From assembly GCA_025963815.1 (NCBI GenBank), contig JAOQAA010000040.1:1-14826 (forward strand): a stretch of DNA of 14,826 bases. Direction: 5' to 3'. Shown here piece by piece: positions 1 to 7,870 of this stretch. A program made the translations under genes and the position numbers. The notes under the pieces are model-generated. The model did not search any database. It was not told where the DNA came from and saw only the letters and a program-made list of their open reading frames with translations. The stretch's first letter is position 1, and each line of letters opens with the position of its first letter. This DNA comes from Capsulimonas sp. Lineage in GTDB: Bacteria; Armatimonadota; Armatimonadia; Armatimonadales; Capsulimonadaceae.

Positions 1-240
1 CGTCAGCACGCGGTGACGCGCGAGGTCTCCTATCAGGACGCCACAGGCAGTTTCACGCTCGAAACCCTGGATGCGCCGCTCGTGACGGTGGGCGCGCGAT
101 CACTCCTCGATTTCACAAACACGCAGCCGGACATGCACGGCGGGGTCCATATCAACCTGCACAATAATCTCTACGGCACGGCGTTCCCTCAGTGGTATGG
201 AGAAAATATGCGCTTTCGGTTTACGCTGCGCATTGCCTGA
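1..240 (+). CDS. C-terminal end of a large glycosidase-like protein (probably DUF5054 type), 5'-truncated
   Basis: Frame 1 is open from the first base of the window to the TGA at 238-240, so this is the last 79 codons of a gene that begins outside the window. The GTG at 13 is an internal valine, not a convincing start. The tail contains a beta-rich block with the features GGVHINLHNN and FPQWYGENMRFRF. From memory, this resembles the conserved C-terminal end of DUF5054/alpha-mannosidase-like proteins found in polysaccharide-degrading bacteria. That family call is recognition only, because the catalytic part is not visible. No terminator is seen before the next gene 52 bp downstream. Function cannot be settled from this fragment. 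Confidence 0.6.
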   Translation, partial: RQHAVTREVSYQDATGSFTLETLDAPLVTVGARSLLDFTNTQPDMHGGVHINLHNNLYGTAFPQWYGENMRFRFTLRIA

Positions 241-292
241 CACAAGATATCCGGCCCGCTTCTCGCGCGACTCTGAGGAATGGAGGACGGCC

Positions 293-1291
293 ATGACGAA
301 AACAGGAAGATTGATCCAAACCATGACGATTGTGGCCGCGCTCGCGTGGATCGCCTGTATAGGCGCCGCCCACGCCGCTCGACTAACGCGCACGTTCGGC
401 CAGGGGCGCATCGGCGCGCCGAACAGCATTGCCGTCGATCCCATCACCAAGTCTGTTTATATCGCCGACAGGAGTAAACAGCAGGTTTTGATCTTTGACC
501 GAAATGGGCGGTATGTGAGAAAATTCGGGGGGCTGGGACGCGGCCCTGGCCGCTTCTTAAGTCCCGGCGCCGTAGCGGTTGACGCGAAGGGGCAGGTTTA
601 CGTCACGGATACGGGATCATACGAGAAGAAAATCCCCAGGCGAGACAGCGAATATGTGGAGGGTCCACACCGAATCGAACGCTTCGGCCGCCAGGGCGGC
701 TATCTCGGTCAGCGTATATTCCCGCCTTATACACTCGTGCGCGGCGTTTCCGCTTCCGTCGCCGGAGGCGTTTTTGCCGTGATGTCGTACGACGGCAGCG
801 CATACTTCGCCCGGTTTGATTCTCATCTGCGTTCTCTTCCGGCCCCGCGCATTCGATGGAGCAGCGAAGATTTGAAAGCAGTGCGGAACGCTCAGGGATA
901 TTGGTTCACGGCGCTTTGGGATATGAAACGAAACCGCCTCGCCGCCGCGCAAACGCCATCAGAAACCGTTCTCAACAGAGAAATCGTCCATATGAGTCCC
1001 GAGGGGAAAATCGTCAAGCATACAATTCTCCATGTCGAAGGCTTCATCGTGGCGATCGCCGCCGACGCCAAGGGGCGCATTTACATCGCCGAGCGAGTTC
1101 GTGAGATTTACGAAGCCGGACCACGCCCCGAACGCCGTGGGCGAAACTGCGTTCTCATCTATGACCAAAGCCTGCGGCTGATCGGCTCTTTCCCGACAAA
1201 TGCGCCGACCGCTCTCGCCGTGGATGCTGCTGGAAACGCGTTCGTCGCCGGCGAGGACGCAGTCCATGTGTTTCACGCTGCAAACCGCTGA
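293..1291 (+). CDS. Secreted NHL-repeat beta-propeller protein
   Basis: This is a 332-residue exported protein. I chose ATG 293 because a GGAGG at 282-286 lies six bases upstream and the product then begins with a clean signal peptide: basic start, hydrophobic core, cleavage after AHA near residue 28. The longer in-frame start at 197 overlaps the previous gene and would bury the signal. NHL-type blades are visible just after the signal (NSIAVDPITKSVYIADR and then GAVAVDAKGQVYVTD) and again near the C-terminus (AIAADAKGRIYIAE, ALAVDAAGNAFVAG). Each has the usual pattern of hydrophobic strand, D, G and Y-I/V-A/T-D. The middle of the protein is more divergent. NHL propellers bind ligands or proteins or act as scaffolds. 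No catalytic residues are recognisable, so the specific role is unknown. Confidence 0.85.
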   Translation: MTKTGRLIQTMTIVAALAWIACIGAAHAARLTRTFGQGRIGAPNSIAVDPITKSVYIADRSKQQVLIFDRNGRYVRKFGGLGRGPGRFLSPGAVAVDAKGQVYVTDTGSYEKKIPRRDSEYVEGPHRIERFGRQGGYLGQRIFPPYTLVRGVSASVAGGVFAVMSYDGSAYFARFDSHLRSLPAPRIRWSSEDLKAVRNAQGYWFTALWDMKRNRLAAAQTPSETVLNREIVHMSPEGKIVKHTILHVEGFIVAIAADAKGRIYIAERVREIYEAGPRPERRGRNCVLIYDQSLRLIGSFPTNAPTALAVDAAGNAFVAGEDAVHVFHAANR

Positions 1292-1312
1292 CAATTTCGC
1301 GCCCCCCCATGA

Positions 1313-1786
1313 ATGGAATACGAAATGCAGGATAATAACTTTACGATACGTTCATACCAGACACAGGATCAAGGCGCGGTGATCGAGCTTTGGCGGGAAT
1401 GCTCGCTGGTCGTCCCACAAAACGATCCCGAGCGGGATATTGAAAGGAAGATCAATGTCAATCGGGAAATGTTTCTTGTGGGACTGCTGGGCGAGGTGAT
1501 CGTCGCGACGGTGATGGCGGGGTATGAGGGCCATCGCGGATGGATCAACTATCTGGCTGTGTCTCCATCCGTACAAAGACGTTCCCTTGGCCGGCAAATG
1601 ATGGATAAAGCCGAAGCCCTGCTGCGCGATGCCGGCTGCCCGAAGATTAACCTTCAAGTCCGCGCATCGAACTCTGATGTCATTGAGTTTTACCAGAGCA
1701 TCGGCTTTTCTGTCGACAACGTGATCAGCATGGGGAAACGGCTGGTCGAAGACGCCTCGGAACAGATGGACAGGCAATCCGTATGA
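1313..1786 (+). CDS. ypeA: GNAT-family N-acetyltransferase, YpeA-like
   Basis: This is a 157-residue GCN5-related acetyltransferase, which would transfer an acetyl group from acetyl-CoA to an amine substrate in the cytosol. Visible blocks are LW-x-EC near residues 26-30, the signature NDPERDIERK at 37-46, GYEGHRGW at 70-77, the acetyl-CoA loop region V-x-P-S-V-QRRSLG at 83-93, and the C-terminal GFSVDNVISMGKRL. The NDPE-DIERK and GKRL-ED segments closely match what I remember of the E. coli YpeA family, whose physiological substrate is not established. No good ribosome binding site precedes ATG 1313, and ATG 1325 (residue 5) is an equally possible start. The gene lies 21 bp after the NHL gene, and its last four bases overlap the start of the DUF4272 gene, implying translational coupling. 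Confidence 0.85.
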   Translation: MEYEMQDNNFTIRSYQTQDQGAVIELWRECSLVVPQNDPERDIERKINVNREMFLVGLLGEVIVATVMAGYEGHRGWINYLAVSPSVQRRSLGRQMMDKAEALLRDAGCPKINLQVRASNSDVIEFYQSIGFSVDNVISMGKRLVEDASEQMDRQSV

Positions 1787-2805
1787 CAACTCTGATCAAT
1801 ATCTACTCGACCCTGCGAGCGCCTTCTGCTCCCGATTTCCCCCATGAGCTCGTGGGACATCGGGCTCTCAGCGATCCCGACCTCACCACGCATCTCAACG
1901 GTTTCGCGGGCTACGTGCAAAGCCGAGGCGATGGGCAGATGACGCAAACGCGTTACCATGTCCTCCTCCACATCCTGCGCGTGCGGCATCAGTTCAGCAT
2001 CCATGTCGAGGATCACGATTTTGAAGCGATGGCGCAGTGGGTCTGGCGAGCCAATGGCGTCTGTTTCACCCCGGAGGGCGCCGTCCGCGATCCCGACGGC
2101 CTCGTTCTCGTCGGCCCAGGCGGAGAAAACGATCCAGAGGCGCAGGTTCCCTACCCTCCGGACACCGTCGATCGTAAGGCTCGCATGGAAAGCGTTCTGA
2201 TGGAATCGGGAATCCGCACGCCGACCACCCTGCCGCCGGTGATTGGCGCAAGCGAAGTAGATCTGCAGACGGCCTCCGAAGTCGCCCAAAGAGCACTAGG
2301 GCTGTTTCTCCCAAGCCTGAAGGCCGAGTCGCTGGATCTGAACCAGCCCATTCCCACCGAGAAGCTGCAAACGCAGTTTCCACTCGGTTTTGAGGCGCTG
2401 ACGCCTATGGAGCGGAGTTTCATCTTCTCGGATCCACCTTCACAGCAGGACATCGTCAACTTCGCATGGCGGTACGAAGCTCAAGCCGTGCTCCAATGGG
2501 CGCTCGCTCTCTCGGAACTTCCCTGGCCGACACAAAACTGCGATGTCGCCAAGGCGACCCGCAACATTCTCAACAACAATAACGCCGCGTTCATTCAGTC
2601 TGCTGCCCTGCGTCCCACGGAAGAGATACTGGATGCGCTGGACCTGCACTACCGTCTGCACTGGGCGGTGCGAGAAGCGCACCAACAGGAACTGTCCCCG
2701 CCGGCGCAGCTGGAGCCGGGCGTCATTAGCGAACGCCACCACGCGCTCAACTGGCTCGTTCGGTTTGAAAACGCGGACTGGGACGATGTCGATACGCCGA
2801 CCTAA
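1783..2805 (+). CDS. DUF4272 domain protein with N-terminal extension
   Basis: This is a 340-residue cytosolic protein of unknown function. The C-terminal half (about 175-340) shows the DUF4272 pattern: RALGLFLPSL, LTPMERSFIF, the strongly conserved FAWRYEA followed by LQWAL, LPWP-x3-CDV, YRLHWAVREA, and the ending ERHHALNWLVRF-x5-DDVDTPT. The N-terminal part (1-130, beginning INIYSTLRAP) looks like a separate alpha/beta module. It includes an acidic, aromatic segment and the phrase VRDPDGLVLVG. I believe this module accompanies DUF4272 in other bacteria. The ATG at 1783 overlaps the upstream GNAT stop as ATGA, typical of coupled translation. No signal peptide or membrane segment is present. 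DUF4272 proteins have no assigned biochemical role that I know of. Confidence 0.88.
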   Translation: MTTLINIYSTLRAPSAPDFPHELVGHRALSDPDLTTHLNGFAGYVQSRGDGQMTQTRYHVLLHILRVRHQFSIHVEDHDFEAMAQWVWRANGVCFTPEGAVRDPDGLVLVGPGGENDPEAQVPYPPDTVDRKARMESVLMESGIRTPTTLPPVIGASEVDLQTASEVAQRALGLFLPSLKAESLDLNQPIPTEKLQTQFPLGFEALTPMERSFIFSDPPSQQDIVNFAWRYEAQAVLQWALALSELPWPTQNCDVAKATRNILNNNNAAFIQSAALRPTEEILDALDLHYRLHWAVREAHQQELSPPAQLEPGVISERHHALNWLVRFENADWDDVDTPT

Positions 2806-2840
2806 CCACCACACGCAGGCAGCATCGAAGGAGAATAACG

Positions 2841-3401
2841 ATGTCACAAACCCTCAGTGAGTCCTACTGGATGCCGAATGGAACGCTCTGTCATCAGAAT
2901 GAGAACGAAGCGTACGTCAGCATCCTTTGCGGTCACCTGCATACTATGACAGAGCGATTGCGGCTGCTTCCCGCAGATCTCTGGGATTGGACGCCGGACG
3001 TAGCCGCCCCGACCGCCCGCATTCTGGCCTCCCACACCTGGCAATGGCTTATCTGCGACCGCCAGCACATCCTGGAGCCGGACGCGCTTCGGCACGACTT
3101 GATCCCCGATCCGCCCGCCGACCCAGCCGCCATGTGCGACGAACTCGCGGAAGAAACCGCTCGCTGGAAAACGCTGCTCCTTTCGCTCACGCCGGAGCAG
3201 TTCGATTCCCCGCGCTGTCAGTTCGACTACCCCGGTCTCAACGTCCGCTGGTTCGTGAGTCATATGATCCAGAACAGCATCTACAAACACGGACAGTTCA
3301 CCACCCTCTTCTTCGCCCTCGGCCTCGACGGCAAAGAACCCTACGACGCGCCTTTTCCAAATCCGATCTACCAGGAATTGCGTGACGGGAGCTTATCTTA
3401 A
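2841..3401 (+). CDS. DinB-like four-helix protein, metal site degenerate
   Basis: This is a 186-residue helical protein preceded by a strong Shine-Dalgarno, AAGGAG at 2828-2833, seven bases from the ATG. The layout suggests the DinB/YfiT fold: an N-terminal helix with repeated L and W (LPADLWDW), a second helix with HTWQWL around H65, a LTPEQFD turn near 117-122, and a final helix ending HGQFTTLFFALGLDG. The last helix matches the usual HRGQ-hydrophobic-LG ending of DinB proteins. The usual H-x3-H pair in that helix seems replaced, with N145 and K149 at the expected positions. H65, H141 and H150 remain. It may therefore bind metal differently or not at all. DinB relatives include thiol-dependent transferases and many uncharacterised proteins. 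It lies 35 bp after the DUF4272 gene, probably in the same operon. Confidence 0.65.
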   Translation: MSQTLSESYWMPNGTLCHQNENEAYVSILCGHLHTMTERLRLLPADLWDWTPDVAAPTARILASHTWQWLICDRQHILEPDALRHDLIPDPPADPAAMCDELAEETARWKTLLLSLTPEQFDSPRCQFDYPGLNVRWFVSHMIQNSIYKHGQFTTLFFALGLDGKEPYDAPFPNPIYQELRDGSLS

Positions 3402-3424
3402 AAGACGTAAAGAGTAACAACACC

Positions 3425-3946
3425 ATGTGGCCGTTTTCCAAAAAGTCAGAACAGAAAATCGAAGAAGCCGCTCCAAAAAGTTCATCGGAAATTTCGCAGG
3501 GCCTGCGCAAAATGGCTTTGACAACGAAGCCGGAAGACGTGGGCCTGACCGCTAAGCCCGGCGAGCCTTATGGGATTTTGATGGAGATGGGCTTCGATGG
3601 CGGCGCCGCGACGCTGATGGCGATGGCCGAGGGAACGGTCAGCATCTACTACAGCAACGGCGGCGCGCTGCTCGGCGGGGTCGGTCATGAAACTGTGCGA
3701 AACTCGGGTTTGGCGTTTGTCGCCGCCGCTCGGGAATACGTTCGGCTCATGCAGCCGACACAATCCTACCCATTCCCGGAAAGCAAGCAAATTCGCTTTT
3801 ACGCTCTGACCCCGGAAGGTGTTTATACTTACCAGGCAAAATGGGACGACCTGGGCAATAATCTTGATCCACTTTCGCCGCTCTTTCATTTAGGCGATCG
3901 TACGCTGACGGAGTTTCGACTGATCGAACAGAAACTAAATCGTTGA
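3425..3946 (+). CDS. Hypothetical cytosolic protein, family not recognised
   Basis: This is a 173-residue protein I cannot assign. It starts MWPFSKKSEQKIEE, which is basic then acidic, without a hydrophobic signal sequence. After that comes a helical LRKMAL segment and a glycine-rich beta core: GILMEMGFDGGAATLMAMAEG, then SIYYSNGGALLGGVGHE around residues 72-88. A helix follows (FVAAAREYVRLM), then a beta segment RFYALTPEGVYTYQAKWDDL. This reads like a compact alpha/beta domain of a conserved bacterial hypothetical family. No catalytic motif is apparent. The ribosome site is weak (AAGAG at 3410-3414, ten bases from ATG). It sits 23 bp after the DinB-like gene and 24 bp before the next one, consistent with co-transcription. 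It is certainly coding, but the function is open. Confidence 0.8.
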   Translation: MWPFSKKSEQKIEEAAPKSSSEISQGLRKMALTTKPEDVGLTAKPGEPYGILMEMGFDGGAATLMAMAEGTVSIYYSNGGALLGGVGHETVRNSGLAFVAAAREYVRLMQPTQSYPFPESKQIRFYALTPEGVYTYQAKWDDLGNNLDPLSPLFHLGDRTLTEFRLIEQKLNR

Positions 3947-3970
3947 CCATCTTGGTTCAGGAGAAACGAC

Positions 3971-4492
3971 ATGCGAAAATATTGGGTGGCCGCCGCCTTC
4001 TTGCTGCTCTCATCTGCTTCAGCATCACAGGCTCGAAACGACGACGGCGGCGTGCGCAAAGAATTAGCGATCAGTTACCATCGGATGGACGTGCAGCTCA
4101 GCGGACCCGGGGGCAAGCCACTGATCACCGTGCTCAGCGATGTCATGGCGGCGGGTCCCTACAAAGACCTGCTCATCCGCAGGGCAAAGAGCACCATGGC
4201 GGCTGGAGGCGAGACCCAGCGGGGAGAGACCACGAAGGTCAAGACCACGATCACAAAGCTGGTTGTGCATGGCGATGTCGCTCTCGCGAATGTCTATCAA
4301 AAAGGCGATATCATCGAACGCGACCGTGAAGGGGAGTTCGGGCCGAAAGGTCAGATCCATCACCTGACCGGCGGGGCAAACTTTCTAGACAAATGGGTGA
4401 AGCAATCGGGCAAGTGGCGGCTGCTGAATGAGACGTTCGTCAGCGAAACCATGTACGTGGATGGAAAGAAACTGCCACCGCCGCGCAATTAG
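3971..4492 (+). CDS. Small exported protein with NTF2/SnoaL-like (DUF4440-type) domain
   Basis: This is a 173-residue protein with a clear signal peptide (MRKYWVAAAFLLLSSASASQA, predicted cut after SQA near residue 21). It is preceded by AGGAG at 3959-3963, eight bases from the ATG. The mature part has alternating strands: TTKVKTTITKLVVHGDVALANVYQKGD, then a gap, then FLDKWVKQSGKWRLLNETFVSETMYVDG. The W-K-Q-SGKWRLL motif followed by a strand is characteristic of NTF2-like/DUF4440 cone-shaped folds, where it closes the ligand pocket. The N-terminal half (about 22-85) is helical and less diagnostic. No catalytic residues are evident. It probably acts in the periplasm or outside the cell as a binding protein. 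The domain assignment is an inference from the C-terminal pattern. Confidence 0.7.
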   Translation: MRKYWVAAAFLLLSSASASQARNDDGGVRKELAISYHRMDVQLSGPGGKPLITVLSDVMAAGPYKDLLIRRAKSTMAAGGETQRGETTKVKTTITKLVVHGDVALANVYQKGDIIERDREGEFGPKGQIHHLTGGANFLDKWVKQSGKWRLLNETFVSETMYVDGKKLPPPRN

Positions 4493-4517
4493 TCCTTCCG
4501 AAACGATGGGAATGACC

Positions 4518-7112
4518 ATGAATCACAGATCGATGGATGCAATACGTTTGCTGCTTGGCGTAAGTTTACTAATTTCGGCGTGTCAAGTGTCGCACGCCGA
4601 TTTTGTAGCGAGTGATACGTTCACACCTCCCTTTAAGACGGAGTGGTCGCAATTGTCTGGTCCCCAGATCAGTCACTCCGTGATTTCATCAAGGAGCGTC
4701 CTCTATGCAGGCCCTTATGAGGTCGGCGCGTTTAGCTTCGCGACTGGCAAGCCGATCTGGAGCCATAAAGATGAAAAATATTCGGTCGTCGGCGCCGCCG
4801 ATTTTGGCGGGGATACCGTCTACAGCGCTCTGTACCAGTTTGGAATTCAAGCGCGTGATTCAAAGACGGGTCGGCTTCAGTGGAGCATGCCCGTCAAAAG
4901 TGAAATCAATGAAGTCCGTATCGACAACAGCCATCTTTACTGCGAATTGCACACCGGCAAGATCGCTGCAATCGATACCAAGACGCATCGGGTCGCCTGG
5001 GAGACCAATCTCAGCGCGCCGGAAACGCCGCGCAAATTCAATTCAGACAAAATCGTCATTCTTGAGAACGACCGAGTCCTGGTTACCGCCAACGCCAAGC
5101 TCTCGGCTAGTCAAGAGCTGACCCAGTTGTTTTGCCTTTCGAGCAGCACTGGCCGAATTTTGTGGCGCAGCCAGCCGGTGACCGGCGAGAACGTTTGGCC
5201 TGCGGGACAAGACCTCGATTTTGAGCGCGTGTACACCGCCCTTACCGACAAGTCAATGCTGTGTCTCCGCCTTCAAGATGGCAAGACACTGTGGCGCCGT
5301 GCGGATGTCGGCGACAGCGCCGTTATCAACGGCGGCCACGTCATCTCTACCGTTGAGGGACTGACCAAAGGGCTTGTCAGCGGCAGCGACATCATCTCCG
5401 TGAACGGAGGACAGATCAACGCACTGGACGCAGCGACAGGCAAACGAGCGTGGTCGCTTACTCTGTCGAAGCAGGTCGAACCAAATGTGTCTGCGCCCGT
5501 GAATGTCGGCGCCGACCTCTGGACGATTGTCGACGAAACAGTGTACTGCCTCAACTCCCACGGCCGCGTGAAATGGAAGTGGAGCCAGCCGGGACTGGGG
5601 CGCAATCTCATCATCACAAATCGAGGCTTCCTGACGACCGTCGGCAATACGCTTTGCTTATTCCGCCACGGGACGCCGGACAAGCTGCCTTCGGACACTG
5701 CGGGATGCCAGGCGCTCGCGCGCACGCTGGTCTCACGGCTTGACAAGCTCGACCCCAACGATCAGAACAATCTGCGCGCGCTGGGCGATGACGCCTTTCC
5801 AGCGCTCACGGCAGAGCTGCAGCAGCGGATGCTCGCCTATCAAGCAAATCCCGACAAATCCGATTCGTATCGCCGGTTCTCGGACTGCGCCAAGGTAGTG
5901 GCGGCCTTCGCGAAGCCGAAGTTCACGCCACAGCTTCTCAAGCTCCTCGCGTCGGCGAAACCCGTTCACGGCGATGAAAGCACGCGGCAGGAAATCCTCT
6001 CTATCGTGGCGTGGAAAGGCGACGCAAATCTCACACTGCCTTTGTTTATCAAAATTCTCAAATCAGAGAAGATCGACTGGACCTATACCTTCAGCGCCGG
6101 CTATGCCGCCTTGAATGTCGTGAAGCAGTCGGATGCGCCAGCCGCAACGGCTTTTCTCGTCTCCGTGCTTTCCGACAGCGCCGCCGATCCCGAACTGCGG
6201 CATACCGCCTACATCAACGCAGCAAAGACCGGCGATCCCGCCGCCGTGCAAGCCGTTCTCGCCGCGCGAGCCAAACAAACAGCCGCTTCCCTCGCCGAGG
6301 TTATGCAGCTGTCTAAACTGGGTCAATTACCTGACGCCGATCAAGACTACCCTGTCTCAAAGCTCGTCGCCACCGCGAAAGACGCAGGCGGACGGCTTTG
6401 GGGCCTCGTCAATTCCCGTGCTGCGGGTTCGCAGGACGATCTCTGGATTGTCAGATCCGAGGGCGATCATTGGGTGGACCCGATGCTCACGACGCTAACC
6501 CCAAAGCAGCTGGGAAAGCCCGAAAACTTCCTCCAATACATCAATGATCCCAAGTTTCGCGCGGACACCGACGGCGACGGCTGGACCGACCTTCTGGAGC
6601 AGCGCCTGGGCATGGACCCAAAGAACAAGGATACCGATCACGACGGAATTGAAGACGCCGTTGACAAGAACCCACTCACCAAATCACGTTCCCTCTCCGA
6701 AACGGAGCAGATCCTATCCGCCGCCTTCGAAGCGCATACCTGGTCGCCTGAGCCGGCATCGCCCACTCCCGCTCTAGTCACCTTCCCCAAAGGGATCGTC
6801 CCATTTGAGCTGATCGGCTCCAACTGGATCATTCTGGGTAAGCCGAGCGAATCGAAGTCACCGCTCGACGCACTCTACAATCACGGCCCCGCATTCGTTG
6901 GCTTCGGCCCGCCCATGCTCAATTTCGACGGCAGCGGGTATCAACCCAAAGATCCCAACTCCACCGTTCTCTGGAACGCAGACCATACCCGCGCCCGAGT
7001 CTACCTGCGCACCTATTACGGCGGCCTGAGCGGAACCGGCGACGACATCGATCTGAGAAAATTCGGAGACGATTGGGTCGTAGTCAGCGACGAAATCCGA
7101 ATCGTGTCATAA
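4518..7112 (+). CDS. Exported mosaic protein: PQQ-type propeller, HEAT-like helices, thrombospondin-3-like calcium loops
   Basis: This protein has about 864 residues. ATGs at 4506, 4512 and 4518 are all in frame. I prefer 4518, which has GGGA six bases upstream and gives a short basic N-terminus. The export signal is ambiguous: LLISAC at 17-22 fits a lipobox, while SHA at 25-27 fits signal peptidase I. Residues about 45-395 carry seven PQQ/BamB-like repeats, recognised by tryptophan endings after a G-K or G-R turn (GKPIW, GRLQW, GRILW, GKTLW, GKRAW). Residues about 397-600 are helical with HEAT-like spacing. Residues 683-719 carry tandem D-x-D-G-D-G / D-x-D-H-D-G loops (DTDGDGWTD, DTDHDGIED), as in thrombospondin type 3 or EF-hand-like calcium sites. 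A beta-rich C-terminal domain follows. It is probably a cell-surface or periplasmic structural or binding protein. No enzymatic site is seen. Confidence 0.82.
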   Translation: MNHRSMDAIRLLLGVSLLISACQVSHADFVASDTFTPPFKTEWSQLSGPQISHSVISSRSVLYAGPYEVGAFSFATGKPIWSHKDEKYSVVGAADFGGDTVYSALYQFGIQARDSKTGRLQWSMPVKSEINEVRIDNSHLYCELHTGKIAAIDTKTHRVAWETNLSAPETPRKFNSDKIVILENDRVLVTANAKLSASQELTQLFCLSSSTGRILWRSQPVTGENVWPAGQDLDFERVYTALTDKSMLCLRLQDGKTLWRRADVGDSAVINGGHVISTVEGLTKGLVSGSDIISVNGGQINALDAATGKRAWSLTLSKQVEPNVSAPVNVGADLWTIVDETVYCLNSHGRVKWKWSQPGLGRNLIITNRGFLTTVGNTLCLFRHGTPDKLPSDTAGCQALARTLVSRLDKLDPNDQNNLRALGDDAFPALTAELQQRMLAYQANPDKSDSYRRFSDCAKVVAAFAKPKFTPQLLKLLASAKPVHGDESTRQEILSIVAWKGDANLTLPLFIKILKSEKIDWTYTFSAGYAALNVVKQSDAPAATAFLVSVLSDSAADPELRHTAYINAAKTGDPAAVQAVLAARAKQTAASLAEVMQLSKLGQLPDADQDYPVSKLVATAKDAGGRLWGLVNSRAAGSQDDLWIVRSEGDHWVDPMLTTLTPKQLGKPENFLQYINDPKFRADTDGDGWTDLLEQRLGMDPKNKDTDHDGIEDAVDKNPLTKSRSLSETEQILSAAFEAHTWSPEPASPTPALVTFPKGIVPFELIGSNWIILGKPSESKSPLDALYNHGPAFVGFGPPMLNFDGSGYQPKDPNSTVLWNADHTRARVYLRTYYGGLSGTGDDIDLRKFGDDWVVVSDEIRIVS

Positions 7113-7143
7113 CGCGCCGCCACTGTATCGGAGCCTAAAGATA

Positions 7144-7815
7144 ATGCGCACAGATGGAACAACCGACGGCCAAGCCGCCACGCGGCAAACATACGAAGAC
7201 ACTGAAGTGGCGCGGGCGTTCTTAAACACCGCCTTGTCTCACCACAAGCTCGCAATCCGCCCAGACCTTCCAGCGTTTGCGGAGAGCTTGAGCGGAAAAC
7301 GTCTGATCGATATCGGCTGCGGCCCCGGCGTTCACGCGCAGCAATTTGCAAGCCTGGGACTTGAGGTCACCGCCATCGATTACTCTGAAGCGATGATCCA
7401 AGTCGCCAAAGAAAATTCAGCGCCAGGCAACCCAACATTTCTGCAATTAGATATGCGAGAAATCGGAAACGCTTTCGGCGCCCACTCTTTTGACGGCGCA
7501 TGGATCGCAGCCTCGCTCATCCACGTTCCAGAGCCCGACGTGTCTCAGTTCCTGAGCGACCTGCACCGTATCCTCGCGCCCAACGGCCGCGCACGCATCT
7601 CGCTCAAAGCCGGCCCACAAGGCCCTCAGATGGTTTACGACGACAAGTACGGAAAGGGTATTGAGCGGCAGTTTATCTTCTGGCAGGAAGACAACTTCGC
7701 CGCCCTGCTCCGTGAGGCCGGTTTTACCATCCGTCAAGTGGAAACGATACAGGCGGGCGTAACGGGAAACGCCCCGACCACATGGATCATATTCCACGCG
7801 CACACAAACGTCTGA
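7144..7815 (+). CDS. Class I SAM-dependent methyltransferase
   Basis: This is a 223-residue Rossmann-fold methyltransferase. Motif I is LIDIGCGPGVH at residues 54-64 (glycine-rich SAM loop). The acidic residue at the end of beta-2 is D79 (VTAIDYSEAMI), and the post-motif LDMREIG near 101-107 would contact the adenine. FDGAWIAASLIHVP is the motif IV region, followed by LSDLHRILAPNGR, typical of UbiE/Methyltransf_11 or 25 proteins. The C-terminal FTIRQVETIQAG strand completes the fold. The methyl acceptor cannot be read from the sequence; a small molecule is usual for this subgroup. A GGAG at 7129-7132 precedes the ATG by 11 bases. It lies 31 bp after the mosaic protein and is the last gene before the promoter at 7835. 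Confidence 0.9.
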   Translation: MRTDGTTDGQAATRQTYEDTEVARAFLNTALSHHKLAIRPDLPAFAESLSGKRLIDIGCGPGVHAQQFASLGLEVTAIDYSEAMIQVAKENSAPGNPTFLQLDMREIGNAFGAHSFDGAWIAASLIHVPEPDVSQFLSDLHRILAPNGRARISLKAGPQGPQMVYDDKYGKGIERQFIFWQEDNFAALLREAGFTIRQVETIQAGVTGNAPTTWIIFHAHTNV

Positions 7816-7834
7816 CGCGCCTCCAAACACCGTC

Positions 7835-7864
7835 TTGACAGAACCCACCCCCATCCAGTATCAT
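7835..7864 (+). promoter_or_regulatory. Sigma-70-type promoter of the Trp leader
   Basis: A perfect -35 hexamer TTGACA (7835-7840) is followed after 18 bases by TATCAT (7859-7864), five of six matches to the -10 consensus. It lies just downstream of the methyltransferase stop. The expected transcription start, about seven bases past the -10, falls at or beside 7871, the A of the leader ATG. The transcript would then begin with the start codon. This is the best-looking promoter in the window. Confidence 0.75.
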
Positions 7865-7870
7865 AATCCC

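Noticed and set aside
4428..4517. Longer start for the mosaic protein, overlapping the NTF2-like gene
   Set aside because: It would overlap the previous gene by 65 bases and put a charged, cysteine-containing segment before the signal sequence. Internal ATGs at 4506-4518 are better.
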